From NCBI GenBank assembly GCA_963715785.1, contig OY970276.1, positions 3,410,001 to 3,474,000 of the forward strand: a stretch of DNA of 64,000 nucleotides, read 5' to 3'. The stretch's first letter is position 1. Each line of letters starts with the position of its first letter. This DNA comes from LD21 sp963715785 (GTDB lineage: Bacteria > Bacteroidota > Bacteroidia > Bacteroidales > VadinHA17). A program made the translations under genes and the position numbers. Shown here piece after piece: positions 39,563 to 48,068 of this stretch. The notes beneath the pieces are model-generated. The model was given only the letters and a program-made list of their open reading frames with translations, was not told the origin of the DNA and made no database searches.

Positions 39563-40041
39563 TATTCAACTCCTTTCATTAATTGTGAACCTGGTTTATT
39601 TAATTGTTTGATCAGCAGTGCCCTGTTAAAGACGGCATGTTCAAATTTCTGTCCAAAAGCAAGGGCATTTGAAGGACATGTCTTTACGCATAAACCACAG
39701 AAGGTGCACATGCTTAACCTGTATATGTGCTTGTCTATGGCTTTCTTCTTTTTGCCGTCATCGGTAATAATTGTTTTTGAGATTATTTCTATTGACCCGT
39801 TCGGACAGTTAATTTCGCAGATCCCGCATCCTGTACACTTATGTTCATTTTTTTCATTATGAGGCATTATTACCTCACCTTTAAAGCGGTCGAACATTAC
39901 GAGATCTTTCCGGTTCGATGGGTATTTCTGAGTAACTATTGTACTTGGCCTGAAAAAATATGAACCGGTGACTTTCATGCCTTTCAGTAGTGACCATACA
40001 CCGAATATTATTTCCTTCAGATATTCTATTATACTTCTCAT
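39562..40041 (-). CDS. nuoI: NADH-quinone oxidoreductase subunit I
   Basis: Peripheral-arm subunit of 159 residues that carries the two [4Fe-4S] clusters N6a and N6b leading to N2. The motifs are CTGCGICEINCPNGSIEI and CTFCGLCVKTCPSNALAF. With NuoEFG missing, these clusters are candidate entry points for electrons from ferredoxin. It lies 30 bp after nuoH. Confidence 0.95.
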   Translation of the reverse strand: MRSIIEYLKEIIFGVWSLLKGMKVTGSYFFRPSTIVTQKYPSNRKDLVMFDRFKGEVIMPHNEKNEHKCTGCGICEINCPNGSIEIISKTIITDDGKKKKAIDKHIYRLSMCTFCGLCVKTCPSNALAFGQKFEHAVFNRALLIKQLNKPGSQLMKGVE

Positions 40042-40071
40042 TCAGAGATAAATATTTACAGTTATTTAATA

Positions 40072-41211
40072 TTAAAAGTGCCAGCCCATCAGGACTATAA
40101 ATGCCATCATCAAAACATTGAAAAGATTGATAGGCAGGAGATATTTCCATTCAAGGGTAAGAAGCTGATCAATTCTCAAACGTGGGAAAGTCCACTTGAA
40201 CCACATCATCAGAAAGATCACAAAAAATGTCTTTCCTATGTACCAGATAAAAGGCGGAATAAAGTCCATTATATGATTAAATCCTTCCCAGTGACCCACA
40301 TGGAACGGCATCCATCCTCCGAGGAAAACGGTTGCAGCTATGGAAGCAACAATAAACATGTTAATATATTCCGCGAGGAAGAAGAACGCGAACTTAATAC
40401 CGGAATATTCTGTATGATAGCCTGCCGTAAGTTCCGATTCAGCTTCGGCAAGGTCAAAAGGTCCCCTGTTGGTTTCGGCCGTGCTGGAGATCAGGAATAT
40501 AATAAATGCGATCAATGCAGGTATGTGGCCTTTAAAAATAAACCAGCCATCTCTCTGAGCTTCAACAATTACCGATAGTTGCATTGAGCCTGCGAGTATA
40601 ACTATTGTTATGAGCGCCAGTCCAACTGACAGTTCATAGCTAACGATCTGAGCCCCGCTGCGCATTGCCCCAATGAGCGAATACTTGTTATTGCTCGACC
40701 AGCCGGCCAGCAGGACGCCGATGACGCCCATAGCTGAGACAGCGATTACATACAAAACTCCTATGTTCATATCAATTGCCTGCAGTCCTTTGGCAAACGG
40801 TATTGCAGCTATTGCCATGAAGGATGCTATAATAACAATGAAAGGTGCAAGGTTGAAAAGGAATCCGTCCGCATTTTTAATCGGGATCAACTCCTTAAAG
40901 AGTAATTTGAACAGGTCAGCGATTGTCTGGAATATACCGAAAGGCCCAACTCTGTTAGGCCCGAGTCTGTTTTGCATGAACGCACAAACCTTTCTTTCAG
41001 CATATACCAGAAAGAGTCCTATCAGGGCATAGAAAAGAAGTATTAATATGCCGATTATGACCATCTCAGTTATAGTTGTCCAAAAAGGAGACATTGCATT
41101 ATGCAGACTCTTGTCTATCCATTCTGTAAGAGCAGAAAAATCGTACACGACTTTCCACCATGGAACTGATAACGAAGGGGAAGTATTCAGAGAAACAATC
41201 TCAGGTAGCAT
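40072..41211 (-). CDS. nuoH: NADH-quinone oxidoreductase subunit H
   Basis: Membrane subunit of 379 residues that forms the quinone channel together with NuoB and NuoD. About nine TM helices are visible. Family motifs are AERKVCAFMQNRLGPNRVGP and ETNRGPFDLAEAESELTAGY, both with quinone-channel acidic residues. The gene follows nuoD directly, across a 142-bp spacer with the 9-bp repeat; in 14-subunit operons nuoE, nuoF and nuoG would stand between them. Confidence 0.96.
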   Translation of the reverse strand: MLPEIVSLNTSPSLSVPWWKVVYDFSALTEWIDKSLHNAMSPFWTTITEMVIIGILILLFYALIGLFLVYAERKVCAFMQNRLGPNRVGPFGIFQTIADLFKLLFKELIPIKNADGFLFNLAPFIVIIASFMAIAAIPFAKGLQAIDMNIGVLYVIAVSAMGVIGVLLAGWSSNNKYSLIGAMRSGAQIVSYELSVGLALITIVILAGSMQLSVIVEAQRDGWFIFKGHIPALIAFIIFLISSTAETNRGPFDLAEAESELTAGYHTEYSGIKFAFFFLAEYINMFIVASIAATVFLGGWMPFHVGHWEGFNHIMDFIPPFIWYIGKTFFVIFLMMWFKWTFPRLRIDQLLTLEWKYLLPINLFNVLMMAFIVLMGWHF

Positions 41212-41280
41212 ATATTTTAACTTTAGTCTTTTTTATTATTATCAATTCATCTGAATATTTACTCTATTTGCTCTTTAACT

Positions 41281-41352
41281 CTAGTCACTTTAGTCACTCT
41301 AGTCACTTTAGTCACTTTAGTCACTTTAGTCACTCTAGTCACTCTTTCCACT
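41281..41352. repeat. 9-bp tandem array at the nuoD stop codon
   Basis: Seven exact-length units (CTAGTCACT or TTAGTCACT) run from 41281 to 41343, with a degenerate eighth (CTTTCCACT) to 41352, one base before the nuoD stop. In the sense (minus) direction the unit is AGTGACTAR. Only the last base varies, and both forms keep a stop codon (TAG or TAA) besides the TGA. There are no spacers, so it is not a CRISPR array. Confidence 0.94.
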
Positions 41353-41353
41353 C

Positions 41354-42478
41354 CTACCTGTCAATATCCGGTATTATAAGATCAAGTGATCCTCCAATTG
41401 CAACAAGGTCAGCTATTTTGAATCCTTTTGATATATGGTTAAGAACCGACAGGTTAGAAAAATTCGGAGATCTGAACTTAACACGGTAAGGATTTTTATT
41501 GCCATCGCTGATAATAAATACTCCCAGCTCACCACGTGCGGTCTCCACTCTCTGATAATATTCACCCTCCGGAAGTTTTATCACCGGCTTCATCTTTACT
41601 ACATACGGACCTTCCGGAATATTATCTATAAGCTGTTCAATGATGTCCATTGATTCCCGCATCTCCTCAATGCGTACAGCATACCTGCTGAATGTATCGC
41701 CTTCGGTCAGAAGGATCTCATTGAACTTTACCCTGTCGTAGGCACTATATGGTTCATGCTTTCTTACATCGCACGAAAAACCCGATGCCCTGCCGGTTGG
41801 TCCTGTGACTCCGAATGATATTGCATCTTCTTTTGACAATATTCCAATTCCCTTGCTTCTTTCCTGGAATATCACATTGCCAGTCAACAGCTGATCATAC
41901 TCAGGCAATATTTTCCTGAAGTATTTTATGAAATCCTTAACGCGCTTCTGAAAATTCGGATGAATATCGTACATTAGTCCGCCCGGACAGTTATAGCTGA
42001 CTATCATTCGTCCGCCGCATGTTTCCTCAAAAATGTCAAGTATTTTCTCCCTGTCGCGCAGACCGTAAAAAAAACAGGTCAGTCCGCCAAGATCCATCCC
42101 GAAGCAAGCCCACCATAGCTGATGTGACTGAAGACGAGTAAGTTCCGACATAATTGTCCGGATTACCTTTATCCTGTCGGGAATATCCACCTCAAGGGCC
42201 TTTTCGACATTCAGGCACACCGCCTCATTATTGATATGAGCCGAAATATAGTCCATTCGGTCGGTCAGATGTATGATCTGGGGATAGGTAATGCTTTCAC
42301 ACATCTTTTCAATTCCACTGTGTATATATCCGACATGAGGCTGCACATTCTGAACCATTTCACCCTTCAGTGAAACAAGGAGCCTCAGCACTCCATGAGT
42401 GGAAGGATGCTGTGGACCCATATTCACAAAATACTCCTGCAGGTCGTCAGGCGAGTTGATTATTTTGTTTTCTTCCAT
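41354..42478 (-). CDS. nuoD: NADH-quinone oxidoreductase subunit D
   Basis: The 49-kDa-type subunit (374 residues) that lines the quinone pocket next to cluster N2. It shows MGPQHPSTHGVLRLLVSL with the quinone-proximal His, the relic hydrogenase-like fold (RLQSHQLWWACFGMDLGGL), and the closing SLDLIIPDIDR with the conserved C-terminal Asp-Arg. It is 3 bp downstream of nuoC, with no C-D fusion. Confidence 0.96.
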   Translation of the reverse strand: MEENKIINSPDDLQEYFVNMGPQHPSTHGVLRLLVSLKGEMVQNVQPHVGYIHSGIEKMCESITYPQIIHLTDRMDYISAHINNEAVCLNVEKALEVDIPDRIKVIRTIMSELTRLQSHQLWWACFGMDLGGLTCFFYGLRDREKILDIFEETCGGRMIVSYNCPGGLMYDIHPNFQKRVKDFIKYFRKILPEYDQLLTGNVIFQERSKGIGILSKEDAISFGVTGPTGRASGFSCDVRKHEPYSAYDRVKFNEILLTEGDTFSRYAVRIEEMRESMDIIEQLIDNIPEGPYVVKMKPVIKLPEGEYYQRVETARGELGVFIISDGNKNPYRVKFRSPNFSNLSVLNHISKGFKIADLVAIGGSLDLIIPDIDR

Positions 42479-42481
42479 AAA

Positions 42482-42937
42482 TTACTTGGTAACGATATTT
42501 ACATCATCAACATAGTCTTTCCTCAGCGGGAAACCCCACGAATTATCAAGGAATAGCCTTCTGAGATCGGGATGGTTTTTAAATTTTATTCCTAACAGAT
42601 CATAAACCTCCCGCTCATGAAATTCGGCTGTCTGCCATAAATCAGTCACTGAATCAAGCTGTGGATTGTCCCTGTCCGGAGTACGAGTCTTCAGTACTAC
42701 AGTATGACCAAATACCGATGAGCGCAGGTGATAGATAACTCCCAGATCAGTGCCCCAGTCGACTCCTGTAATACAAAAGAGGTAATCGAACCGCGTTTCA
42801 GAATTCTCTTTTAACTGACGGGCAACTTCGTGGAGCGATGAAGGAGGTATTGTAACTTCAATGAATTGTTTGCCTTCCCTGATCTCCAGATCACTGCCTG
42901 TTGATTTGATAAATTCGCTTAATTGTGTTTTATCCAT
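42482..42937 (-). CDS. nuoC: NADH-quinone oxidoreductase subunit C
   Basis: Peripheral-arm scaffold of 151 residues (30-kDa family). Recognisable parts are DYLFCITGVDWGTDLGVIYH and the signature EFHEREVYDLLGIKFKNHPD, followed by RRLFLDNSWGFPLRKDY. It lies between nuoB (31 bp upstream) and nuoD (3 bp downstream). Confidence 0.95.
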   Translation of the reverse strand: MDKTQLSEFIKSTGSDLEIREGKQFIEVTIPPSSLHEVARQLKENSETRFDYLFCITGVDWGTDLGVIYHLRSSVFGHTVVLKTRTPDRDNPQLDSVTDLWQTAEFHEREVYDLLGIKFKNHPDLRRLFLDNSWGFPLRKDYVDDVNIVTK

Positions 42938-42968
42938 TGATGATGAGATTTCCGGAATTATCTGTTAC

Positions 42969-43529
42969 TTATTTATAATCATGCGAGAGATTCCTCTCTT
43001 TTCTCGATTTGATTGTTTGTGTTTCAATCAATCTTTGCAATTGAAGCATACCATATAATAAAGCTTCGGGTCGGGGAGGACAGCCAGGAATATAGACATC
43101 CACAGGAATAACATGCTCGACTCCTTTTACTACACTGTAAGAATTCAGGAAGAATGGACCGCCTGATATTGCACATGCACCCATAGCGACCACATACTTC
43201 GGTTCTGCCATCTCATCATACAGGCGTTTTAATACGGGGGCCATCTTATGAACAATTGTCCCGGCAACAACGATAACGTCTGCCTGACGGGGACTGGCCC
43301 TGTATACTTCCATGCCGAACCTGGCGAAGTCATGCCTTGAAGCGCCCGCAGCCATCATTTCAATGCCGCAGCATCGGGTAGCAAAAGTCAGAGGCCAGAG
43401 CGAATTCTTCCTGCCCCAGTTGATAACATCATCAATTGAAGTCAGAAAAACATTACTTCCGGATTCCTTAAGAAGATCAAGGCTCTCATTATCGCCAAAA
43501 TCTTCTCTCTTCATTCCTTTTATTCCCAT
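42969..43529 (-). CDS. nuoB: NADH-quinone oxidoreductase subunit B
   Basis: Carries the terminal [4Fe-4S] cluster N2 that reduces quinone. The cysteine ligands are the tandem pair in TRCCGIEMMAAGASRHDFAR (about residue 54), the single Cys in VAMGACAISGGPF, and the one in PGCPPRPEALLYGMLQLQ. The open frame extends to 43640, but those residues lie inside nuoA and are not NuoB-like. I use MGIKGMKREDFGDNE at 43529, which overlaps the nuoA end by 10 bp; MKRED at 43514 is the alternative. Confidence 0.94.
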   Translation of the reverse strand: MGIKGMKREDFGDNESLDLLKESGSNVFLTSIDDVINWGRKNSLWPLTFATRCCGIEMMAAGASRHDFARFGMEVYRASPRQADVIVVAGTIVHKMAPVLKRLYDEMAEPKYVVAMGACAISGGPFFLNSYSVVKGVEHVIPVDVYIPGCPPRPEALLYGMLQLQRLIETQTIKSRKERNLSHDYK

Positions 43530-43870
43530 ATAAGTGCGTGTTTTTTCCAGGCATAGAGTAATCCAAGACCCAGTATGAAGAAGAATATTAATATTTCGAT
43601 GAACGCAGCCATTCCTGTCTCCTTCATAACTACAGCCCATGGAAAAACCAGGACTGTCTCAACATCAAATACCAGGAACAGGATGGCAAACAGGTAATAC
43701 CCGACATTAAACTGCAGCCAGGTAACTCCCTCGGTGGGCATCCCACACTCGTAGGGCTCAAATTTCTGAGGGTTTATTGATTTTGGAGCAACAATTCCTG
43801 AAAAGATCAGTACTAATCCTACAAAACTGGCTCCGACAAGAAAAAACAGAATTAACCATTCGTTATTCAT
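43520..43870 (-). CDS. nuoA: NADH-quinone oxidoreductase subunit A
   Basis: First gene of the operon. It encodes a 116-residue membrane subunit with three TM helices and the conserved loop KFEPYECGMPTEGVTWLQFN, which contacts the quinone site. FDVETVLVFPWAVVMKETG is the second signature. It is divergent from hdrC, with 287 bp between the two start codons. Confidence 0.96.
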   Translation of the reverse strand: MNNEWLILFFLVGASFVGLVLIFSGIVAPKSINPQKFEPYECGMPTEGVTWLQFNVGYYLFAILFLVFDVETVLVFPWAVVMKETGMAAFIEILIFFFILGLGLLYAWKKHALIWE

Positions 43871-43904
43871 TGAAAAATTGAATTAGGTTTAGATCCAAGC
43901 CGCA

Positions 43905-43912
43905 CAAAAATA
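43905..43912 (-). promoter_or_regulatory. Candidate -7 box for the nuo operon
   Basis: On the minus strand TATTTTTG fits TAnnTTTG, 35 bp before the nuoA start. The upstream flank is a run of A and T without a clear TTTG, so the call rests on one element and position. Confidence 0.42.
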
Positions 43913-43955
43913 GATTATTTTTTTATTATGTGAAATTATTAACATATGATTATAA

Positions 43956-43967
43956 TGATATATATCA
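43956..43967. promoter_or_regulatory. FNR/Crp-type palindrome between nuo and hdr operons
   Basis: TGATATATATCA is a perfect 12-bp palindrome of the form TGAT-N4-ATCA, the core of Crp/FNR-family sites (TTGAT-N4-ATCAA). It lies about 58 bp upstream of the predicted nuoA start site of transcription and 190 bp before hdrC. The outer T and A of the full site are missing and the spacer is AT-rich, so chance is possible. The rest of the 287-bp spacer shows no gene; TACATTTA at 44105-44112 is a near-match -7 box for hdrC. Confidence 0.4.
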
Positions 43968-44157
43968 CTTCGTACCTAAGCATGTGTTATTTATTTAACA
44001 GATTTGATGCATGTTATACACCATGAATAGGATAGGCTTATTTTCCATTTTTTATAATTATCCTTAATTTGACAATTTTCATGTTAAAAAATGGCAATAA
44101 TAGTTACATTTAGCAGTTGATATAACCGCATTCCTAAGCAAAACTAATATAAAAATT

Positions 44158-44730
44158 ATGAGTTCAGATACACTTCATGCAGGAATATCAGGACTGGGAG
44201 GTGAAGTATTGGAGCATACTGAAATAAAGGTCAGCCATTGTTACCAGTGCGGCAAATGTTCAGCAGGATGTCCCCTCGCTGAAGAGATGGATTATCCGCC
44301 CAGTGTTATCATGCGGATGCTGCAGACTGGCAGGCCTGATCTCGCGGATAAGGTGCTTCGCTCTTTTTCTATCTGGGTGTGTCTCACCTGCGAAATGTGT
44401 TTTGCTCGTTGCCCTATGAGCATCGACATTCCCAAAATGATGGATTTCCTGAGACAGAAATCATTAAAGGAGAAGAAAATGAATCCTAAGGCAAAAGAGA
44501 TAATTGCCTTTCACAAATCGTTCCTTGACTCAATAAAATATACCGGCAGATTATATGAAATTGGATTATTTATTGATTATAAAACCAGGACACTTAAAAT
44601 TCTTGATGACCTCGCTCTTGCTCCAAAAATGTTGAAAAGGGGTAAACTGAATATAATTCCCGAATTAATAAAAGACAGATCAGGTGTAGCTTCTATTTTC
44701 AGAAAATCAAACAAAAAGAATAAATACTAA
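44158..44730 (+). CDS. hdrC: Heterodisulfide reductase-like subunit C
   Basis: A 190-residue iron-sulfur protein with two [4Fe-4S] sites, CYQCGKCSAGCPLAEEMD and CLTCEMCFARCPMSIDIP, which passes electrons from HdrA to the catalytic HdrB. The lysine-rich C-terminal third is an alpha-helical tail as in other HdrC proteins. It is the first gene of a seven-gene operon and is followed after 4 bp by hdrB. No membrane anchor is present, so the complex is cytosolic. As no coenzyme M or B pathway is expected here, the substrate is another disulfide. Confidence 0.92.
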   Translation: MSSDTLHAGISGLGGEVLEHTEIKVSHCYQCGKCSAGCPLAEEMDYPPSVIMRMLQTGRPDLADKVLRSFSIWVCLTCEMCFARCPMSIDIPKMMDFLRQKSLKEKKMNPKAKEIIAFHKSFLDSIKYTGRLYEIGLFIDYKTRTLKILDDLALAPKMLKRGKLNIIPELIKDRSGVASIFRKSNKKNKY

Positions 44731-44734
44731 TTAT

Positions 44735-45576
44735 ATGACTCTCGGATTTTATCCCGGTTGTTCTCTGAAAGGATCTTCGCGTGAATATGCTGAATCGGTC
44801 CTTGCCATCGCAAAAGCCTTCGATATCCGGCTCGAGGAAATTAAGGACTGGAATTGCTGCGGGGCTACTGCCGCCCATAATATTAATAAAGAACTTTCTC
44901 TTGCATTGCCTGCAAGAATACTCTCTCTTGCTGAAGAACAGGGCATGAGTGAAATAGTAGTTCCCTGCGCAGCGTGTTACAGCAGACTGAGCGTTACAAA
45001 ACACGAATTAGCAGAGTCCTTGCCTTTGAAAACGCTTGTAACTGAGGCCAATGGCCTGAATTACACGGGATCGGTCACCATCTTAAATATCGTTCAGTTT
45101 CTTGATAAATACATTATCCCTAACCTTGAGGCAAGGGTTGTAAAGCCATTTGATCACAAAGTGGCATGTTATTATGGTTGTCTGCTTGTAAGGCCTCATA
45201 AAATACTTAAGTTTGATCGTGCAGAAGATCCTCAGACCCTGGATGTGCTGATGTTAAAAGCCGGCGCAACTCCAATAGACTGGGCCTTCAAGACGGAATG
45301 TTGTGGTGCCGGACTCTCTGTTTCGCGAACAAGCTCGGTTGGAAGACTTTCGGGTAAAATTGTCGATGATGCCAGGGATCGTGGGGCGCAGGCTATAATC
45401 GTAGCCTGCCCTATGTGTCATTCGAACCTTGATATGCGTCGCGATGATATTAATTCGTACTGGGAGAAAAAGTTGATATCCCTGTGATTTTTGTCACACA
45501 GGCTATTGGTCTTGCTATCGGACTCGACAGAAAAGCGCTGGGTCTTAAAAGGCATTTTGTGAAAGTTACAGTTTGA
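44735..45576 (+). CDS. hdrB: Heterodisulfide reductase-like subunit B, one frameshift near the end
   Basis: Catalytic-type subunit with two CCG domains, which in characterised HdrB bind the unusual non-cubane [4Fe-4S] clusters that split disulfides. The first has GCSLKGSSREYAE, WNCCGATAAHN and PCAACYSRLS; the second has CYYGCLLVRP, TECCGAGLSVS and CPMCHSNLDMRRD. The open frame stops at 45487, but adding one A in the run gagaaaaagtt restores VDIPVIFVTQAIGLAIGL and the usual end GLKRHFVKVTV with a stop at 45576. The break is a homopolymer slip, probably a sequence error. Confidence 0.9.
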
Positions 45577-45603
45577 TTATTAATCAGTATATCAAGCAAT
45601 TAT

Positions 45604-47606
45604 ATGTCCAGAATAGGAGTATTTGTCTGTCATTGCGGCGAAAATATAAGCGCGACAGTCGATTGCGCAAAAGTAGCTGAGACCGCCAGCAAATATGATG
45701 GAGTGGCTTTCAGCATTGATTATAAATATATGTGTTCCGACCCGGGACAGACCATTATTAAAAGTGCAATTGCTGAGAAGGGCCTTACGGGAGTTGTTGT
45801 ATCCTCCTGTTCGCCACGTATGCATGAACCAACTTTCAGGAAAGCCTGTGCAGAAGGCGGATTGAATCCATTCCTGTGTGAAATGGCCAACCTGAGGGAA
45901 CATTGTTCATGGGTCCATGAAAAAAATGAAGCCACCACTGAAAAAGCTATTGACATGGTGAGAACACAGGTAGAAAAAGTAAAATATAATCATTCGCTTT
46001 CTTCTATTAAAGTGCCGGTAACCAAAACTGCTCTTGTGATAGGAGGCGGGATAGCAGGAATCCAGGCAGCTCTTGATATCGCTAATACGGGTCATAAAGT
46101 CATACTGATTGAGAACGCTCCCTCAATCGGGGGCCATATGTCGCAGCTTTCCGAAACATTCCCCACACTCGACTGCTCTCAGTGTATTCTTACTCCAAGG
46201 ATGGTGGAGGTAGCCCAGCATCCGAATATTACATTGTATACTTACGCTGAAGTCGAGAGCGTTGACGGATTCATTGGTAATTTCAAGGCTAAAATAAGAA
46301 AGAAATCGAAAAGCCTAGATGAAAAGCTTTGCACCGGGTGTGGTCAGTGTACAACCAAATGTCCGGAAAAGAAAATTCCAAGCGAATTCAATCAGGGCAT
46401 TGGTAAACGGACTGCCATCTATGTCCCGTTTCCACAGGCTGTACCAAACAGACCTGTGATAGACAGAAAAAATTGTACCTATTATATTAAAGGTAAATGC
46501 AAGGTTTGCGAAATAGTTTGCCCTACAAGGGCGATCCGCTTCGATCAGGAAGATGAGATCCTCGAAGTTGAAATCGGAGCGATTGTTGTAGCTACCGGGT
46601 TTGCAGTAAAACAACCTGATTTCTTCCCTGAATATGGCTATGGCAAGTACCCGGATGTTATCACGGACTTCAGTTTGAACGTCTTGCTTCTGCCTCTGGT
46701 CCAACCCTCGGGGAAATACGAAGGCCGTCGGATGGTAAGGTGCCTCAGAAAATTGTATTTCTGGCCTGTGCCGGATCTCGCGACCCTGCAAAAGGGATCC
46801 CATATTGTTCAAAAATATGCTGCATGTATGTGGCCAAACATGCTATGCTATATCAGCATAAAGTACATGACGGGAAGTCTTATGTTTTCTATATGGATAT
46901 CAGGTCAGGAGGTAAGCAATATGAGGAATTCGTCAGAAGAGCTATTGAAGACGATGGCGTAAATTACATCCGTGGCAGGGTTTCCAGGATTTATGAGAAG
47001 AATGGAAAACTATTAGTCAGCGGTGCCGATACACTTCTTAACGCTATGCCTGTTGAAATTGAAGCTGATATGGTGGTTCTTGCAACCGCAGGTGTAGCTA
47101 ATGAAGGTGCCGAGGAACTCGCTCAGAAGCTGCATGTCTCTTATGATCCGTATAAATTCTTTGCCGAAGCACATCCAAAGCTGAAGCCTGTTGAGACAAA
47201 TACTGCAGGTATCTTCCTCGCAGGCGCCTGTCAGGCTCCGAGTGATATACCTGATTCAGTGGCCATGGCATCGGGTGCTGCAGTAAAGGTCGCAGGATTA
47301 TTCTCACAGGATGAGCTCACCCGCGAACCGCTAGTTGCTGTTGTAAACCGTCAGGCTCCTCCGGTTTATTCATCTTGTGTCGGCTGTTTCCTCTGCGTTT
47401 CAGCCTGCCCTTACCAGGCTATTGAAAGAGAAGAGATCAAAAACCGTAACGGCGAAATAATAAAAGTGGTTGCAAAGGTCAATCCCGGCTTATGCCAGGG
47501 ATGTGGCACATGTGTAGCATTCTGTCGTTCAAAATCCATTGATATACAGGGGTATTCAAATGAGCAGGTGTATGCTGAAGTAATGGCTTTATTAAATGAA
47601 TATTAA
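45604..47606 (+). CDS. hdrA: Heterodisulfide reductase-like subunit A, one frameshift
   Basis: A flavin- and iron-sulfur-containing subunit of about 667 residues, the site of electron bifurcation in Hdr complexes. In order: an N-terminal GVFVCHCGENISATVDC segment, FAD-binding ALVIGGGIAGIQAALDIA, the HdrA-type DCSQCILTPRM, ferredoxin motifs CTGCGQCTTKC and CKVCEIVC, the middle CAGSRDPAKGIPYCSKICC, and two C-terminal clusters CVGCFLCVSAC and CQGCGTCVAFC. The frame breaks near 46670: gac-ttc-agt needs one more t to read DFQFERLASASGPTLGEI. Pieces are 45604-46962 and 46740-47606. The missing base in a t-run points to error. It is followed after 9 bp by the mvhD/flxD-like gene. Confidence 0.93.
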
Positions 47607-47615
47607 TTTTTACTA

Positions 47616-48068
47616 TTGATGTCAGAATTTGAACCAAAAGTTGTTGCCTTCGTCTGTAACTGGTGTACCTATGCAGGCGCCGATCTGACCGGTACCAGCC
47701 GCATCAAATATGCATCTAACGTCCGGATTATCCGATTCCCTTGCACAGGGCGAATTGACTATATGCTTCTGCTGAAGGCTTTTGATGAGGGTGCCGACGG
47801 AATTATTGTATCGGGCTGTCATCCGAATGATTGTCATTACACATCAGGGAATTTTCATGCCAGACGAAGATGGATAATGTTCAGGTCATTATGCGATTTC
47901 ACCGGTATCGATACTGAGAGGATAAAATTCTCATGGGTCTCTGCAGCCGAAGGTGCCAAATGGGCTGATATTGTAAATACCACGGTTGCTTCGATACGTG
48001 AAATGGGTCCTTACAGCGAATATAAAAAAATTGCAAAATATCCTGAAAAGGAGGTGAATCATGGTTGA
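47616..48068 (+). CDS. flxD: FlxD/MvhD-like hydrogenase iron-sulfur subunit
   Basis: A 150-residue [2Fe-2S]-type protein of the MvhD/FrhD family that links HdrA to an electron-input module. Conserved cysteines appear in VCNWCTYAGADL, RFPCTGRIDY and SGCHPNDCHYTSGN, followed by RWIMFRSLCDFTGID and FSWVSAAEGAKWADIV. In methanogens the partner is a hydrogenase; here it is the FlxABC module encoded downstream, and no hydrogenase gene is present. Its 3' end overlaps the next gene by 8 bp. The symbol follows the Desulfovibrio flxABCD-hdrABC naming and is an inference. Confidence 0.86.
   Translation: MMSEFEPKVVAFVCNWCTYAGADLTGTSRIKYASNVRIIRFPCTGRIDYMLLLKAFDEGADGIIVSGCHPNDCHYTSGNFHARRRWIMFRSLCDFTGIDTERIKFSWVSAAEGAKWADIVNTTVASIREMGPYSEYKKIAKYPEKEVNHG
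48048..48057 (+). promoter_or_regulatory. Strong Shine-Dalgarno for flxC
   Basis: AAGGAGGTGA lies with its GGAGG core 6 nt before the ATG at 48061, a full match to the 16S anti-SD. This is unusual in Bacteroidota, where most genes, including others in this window, have no SD. It decides the flxC start inside the end of flxD. Confidence 0.75.

Noticed and set aside
41281..41352. Possible CRISPR array
   Set aside because: The units are 9 bp and directly contiguous with no spacers, and no cas genes are present.
43982..44025. TTTGATGCATG in the nuo-hdr spacer as a second FNR site
   Set aside because: The right half does not match ATCAA and there is no palindrome.
46315..46812. Minus-strand open frame of 165 codons in hdrA
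   Set aside because: It is opposite the hdrA ferredoxin domain; hdrA continues in another plus-strand frame, so no separate gene is needed.
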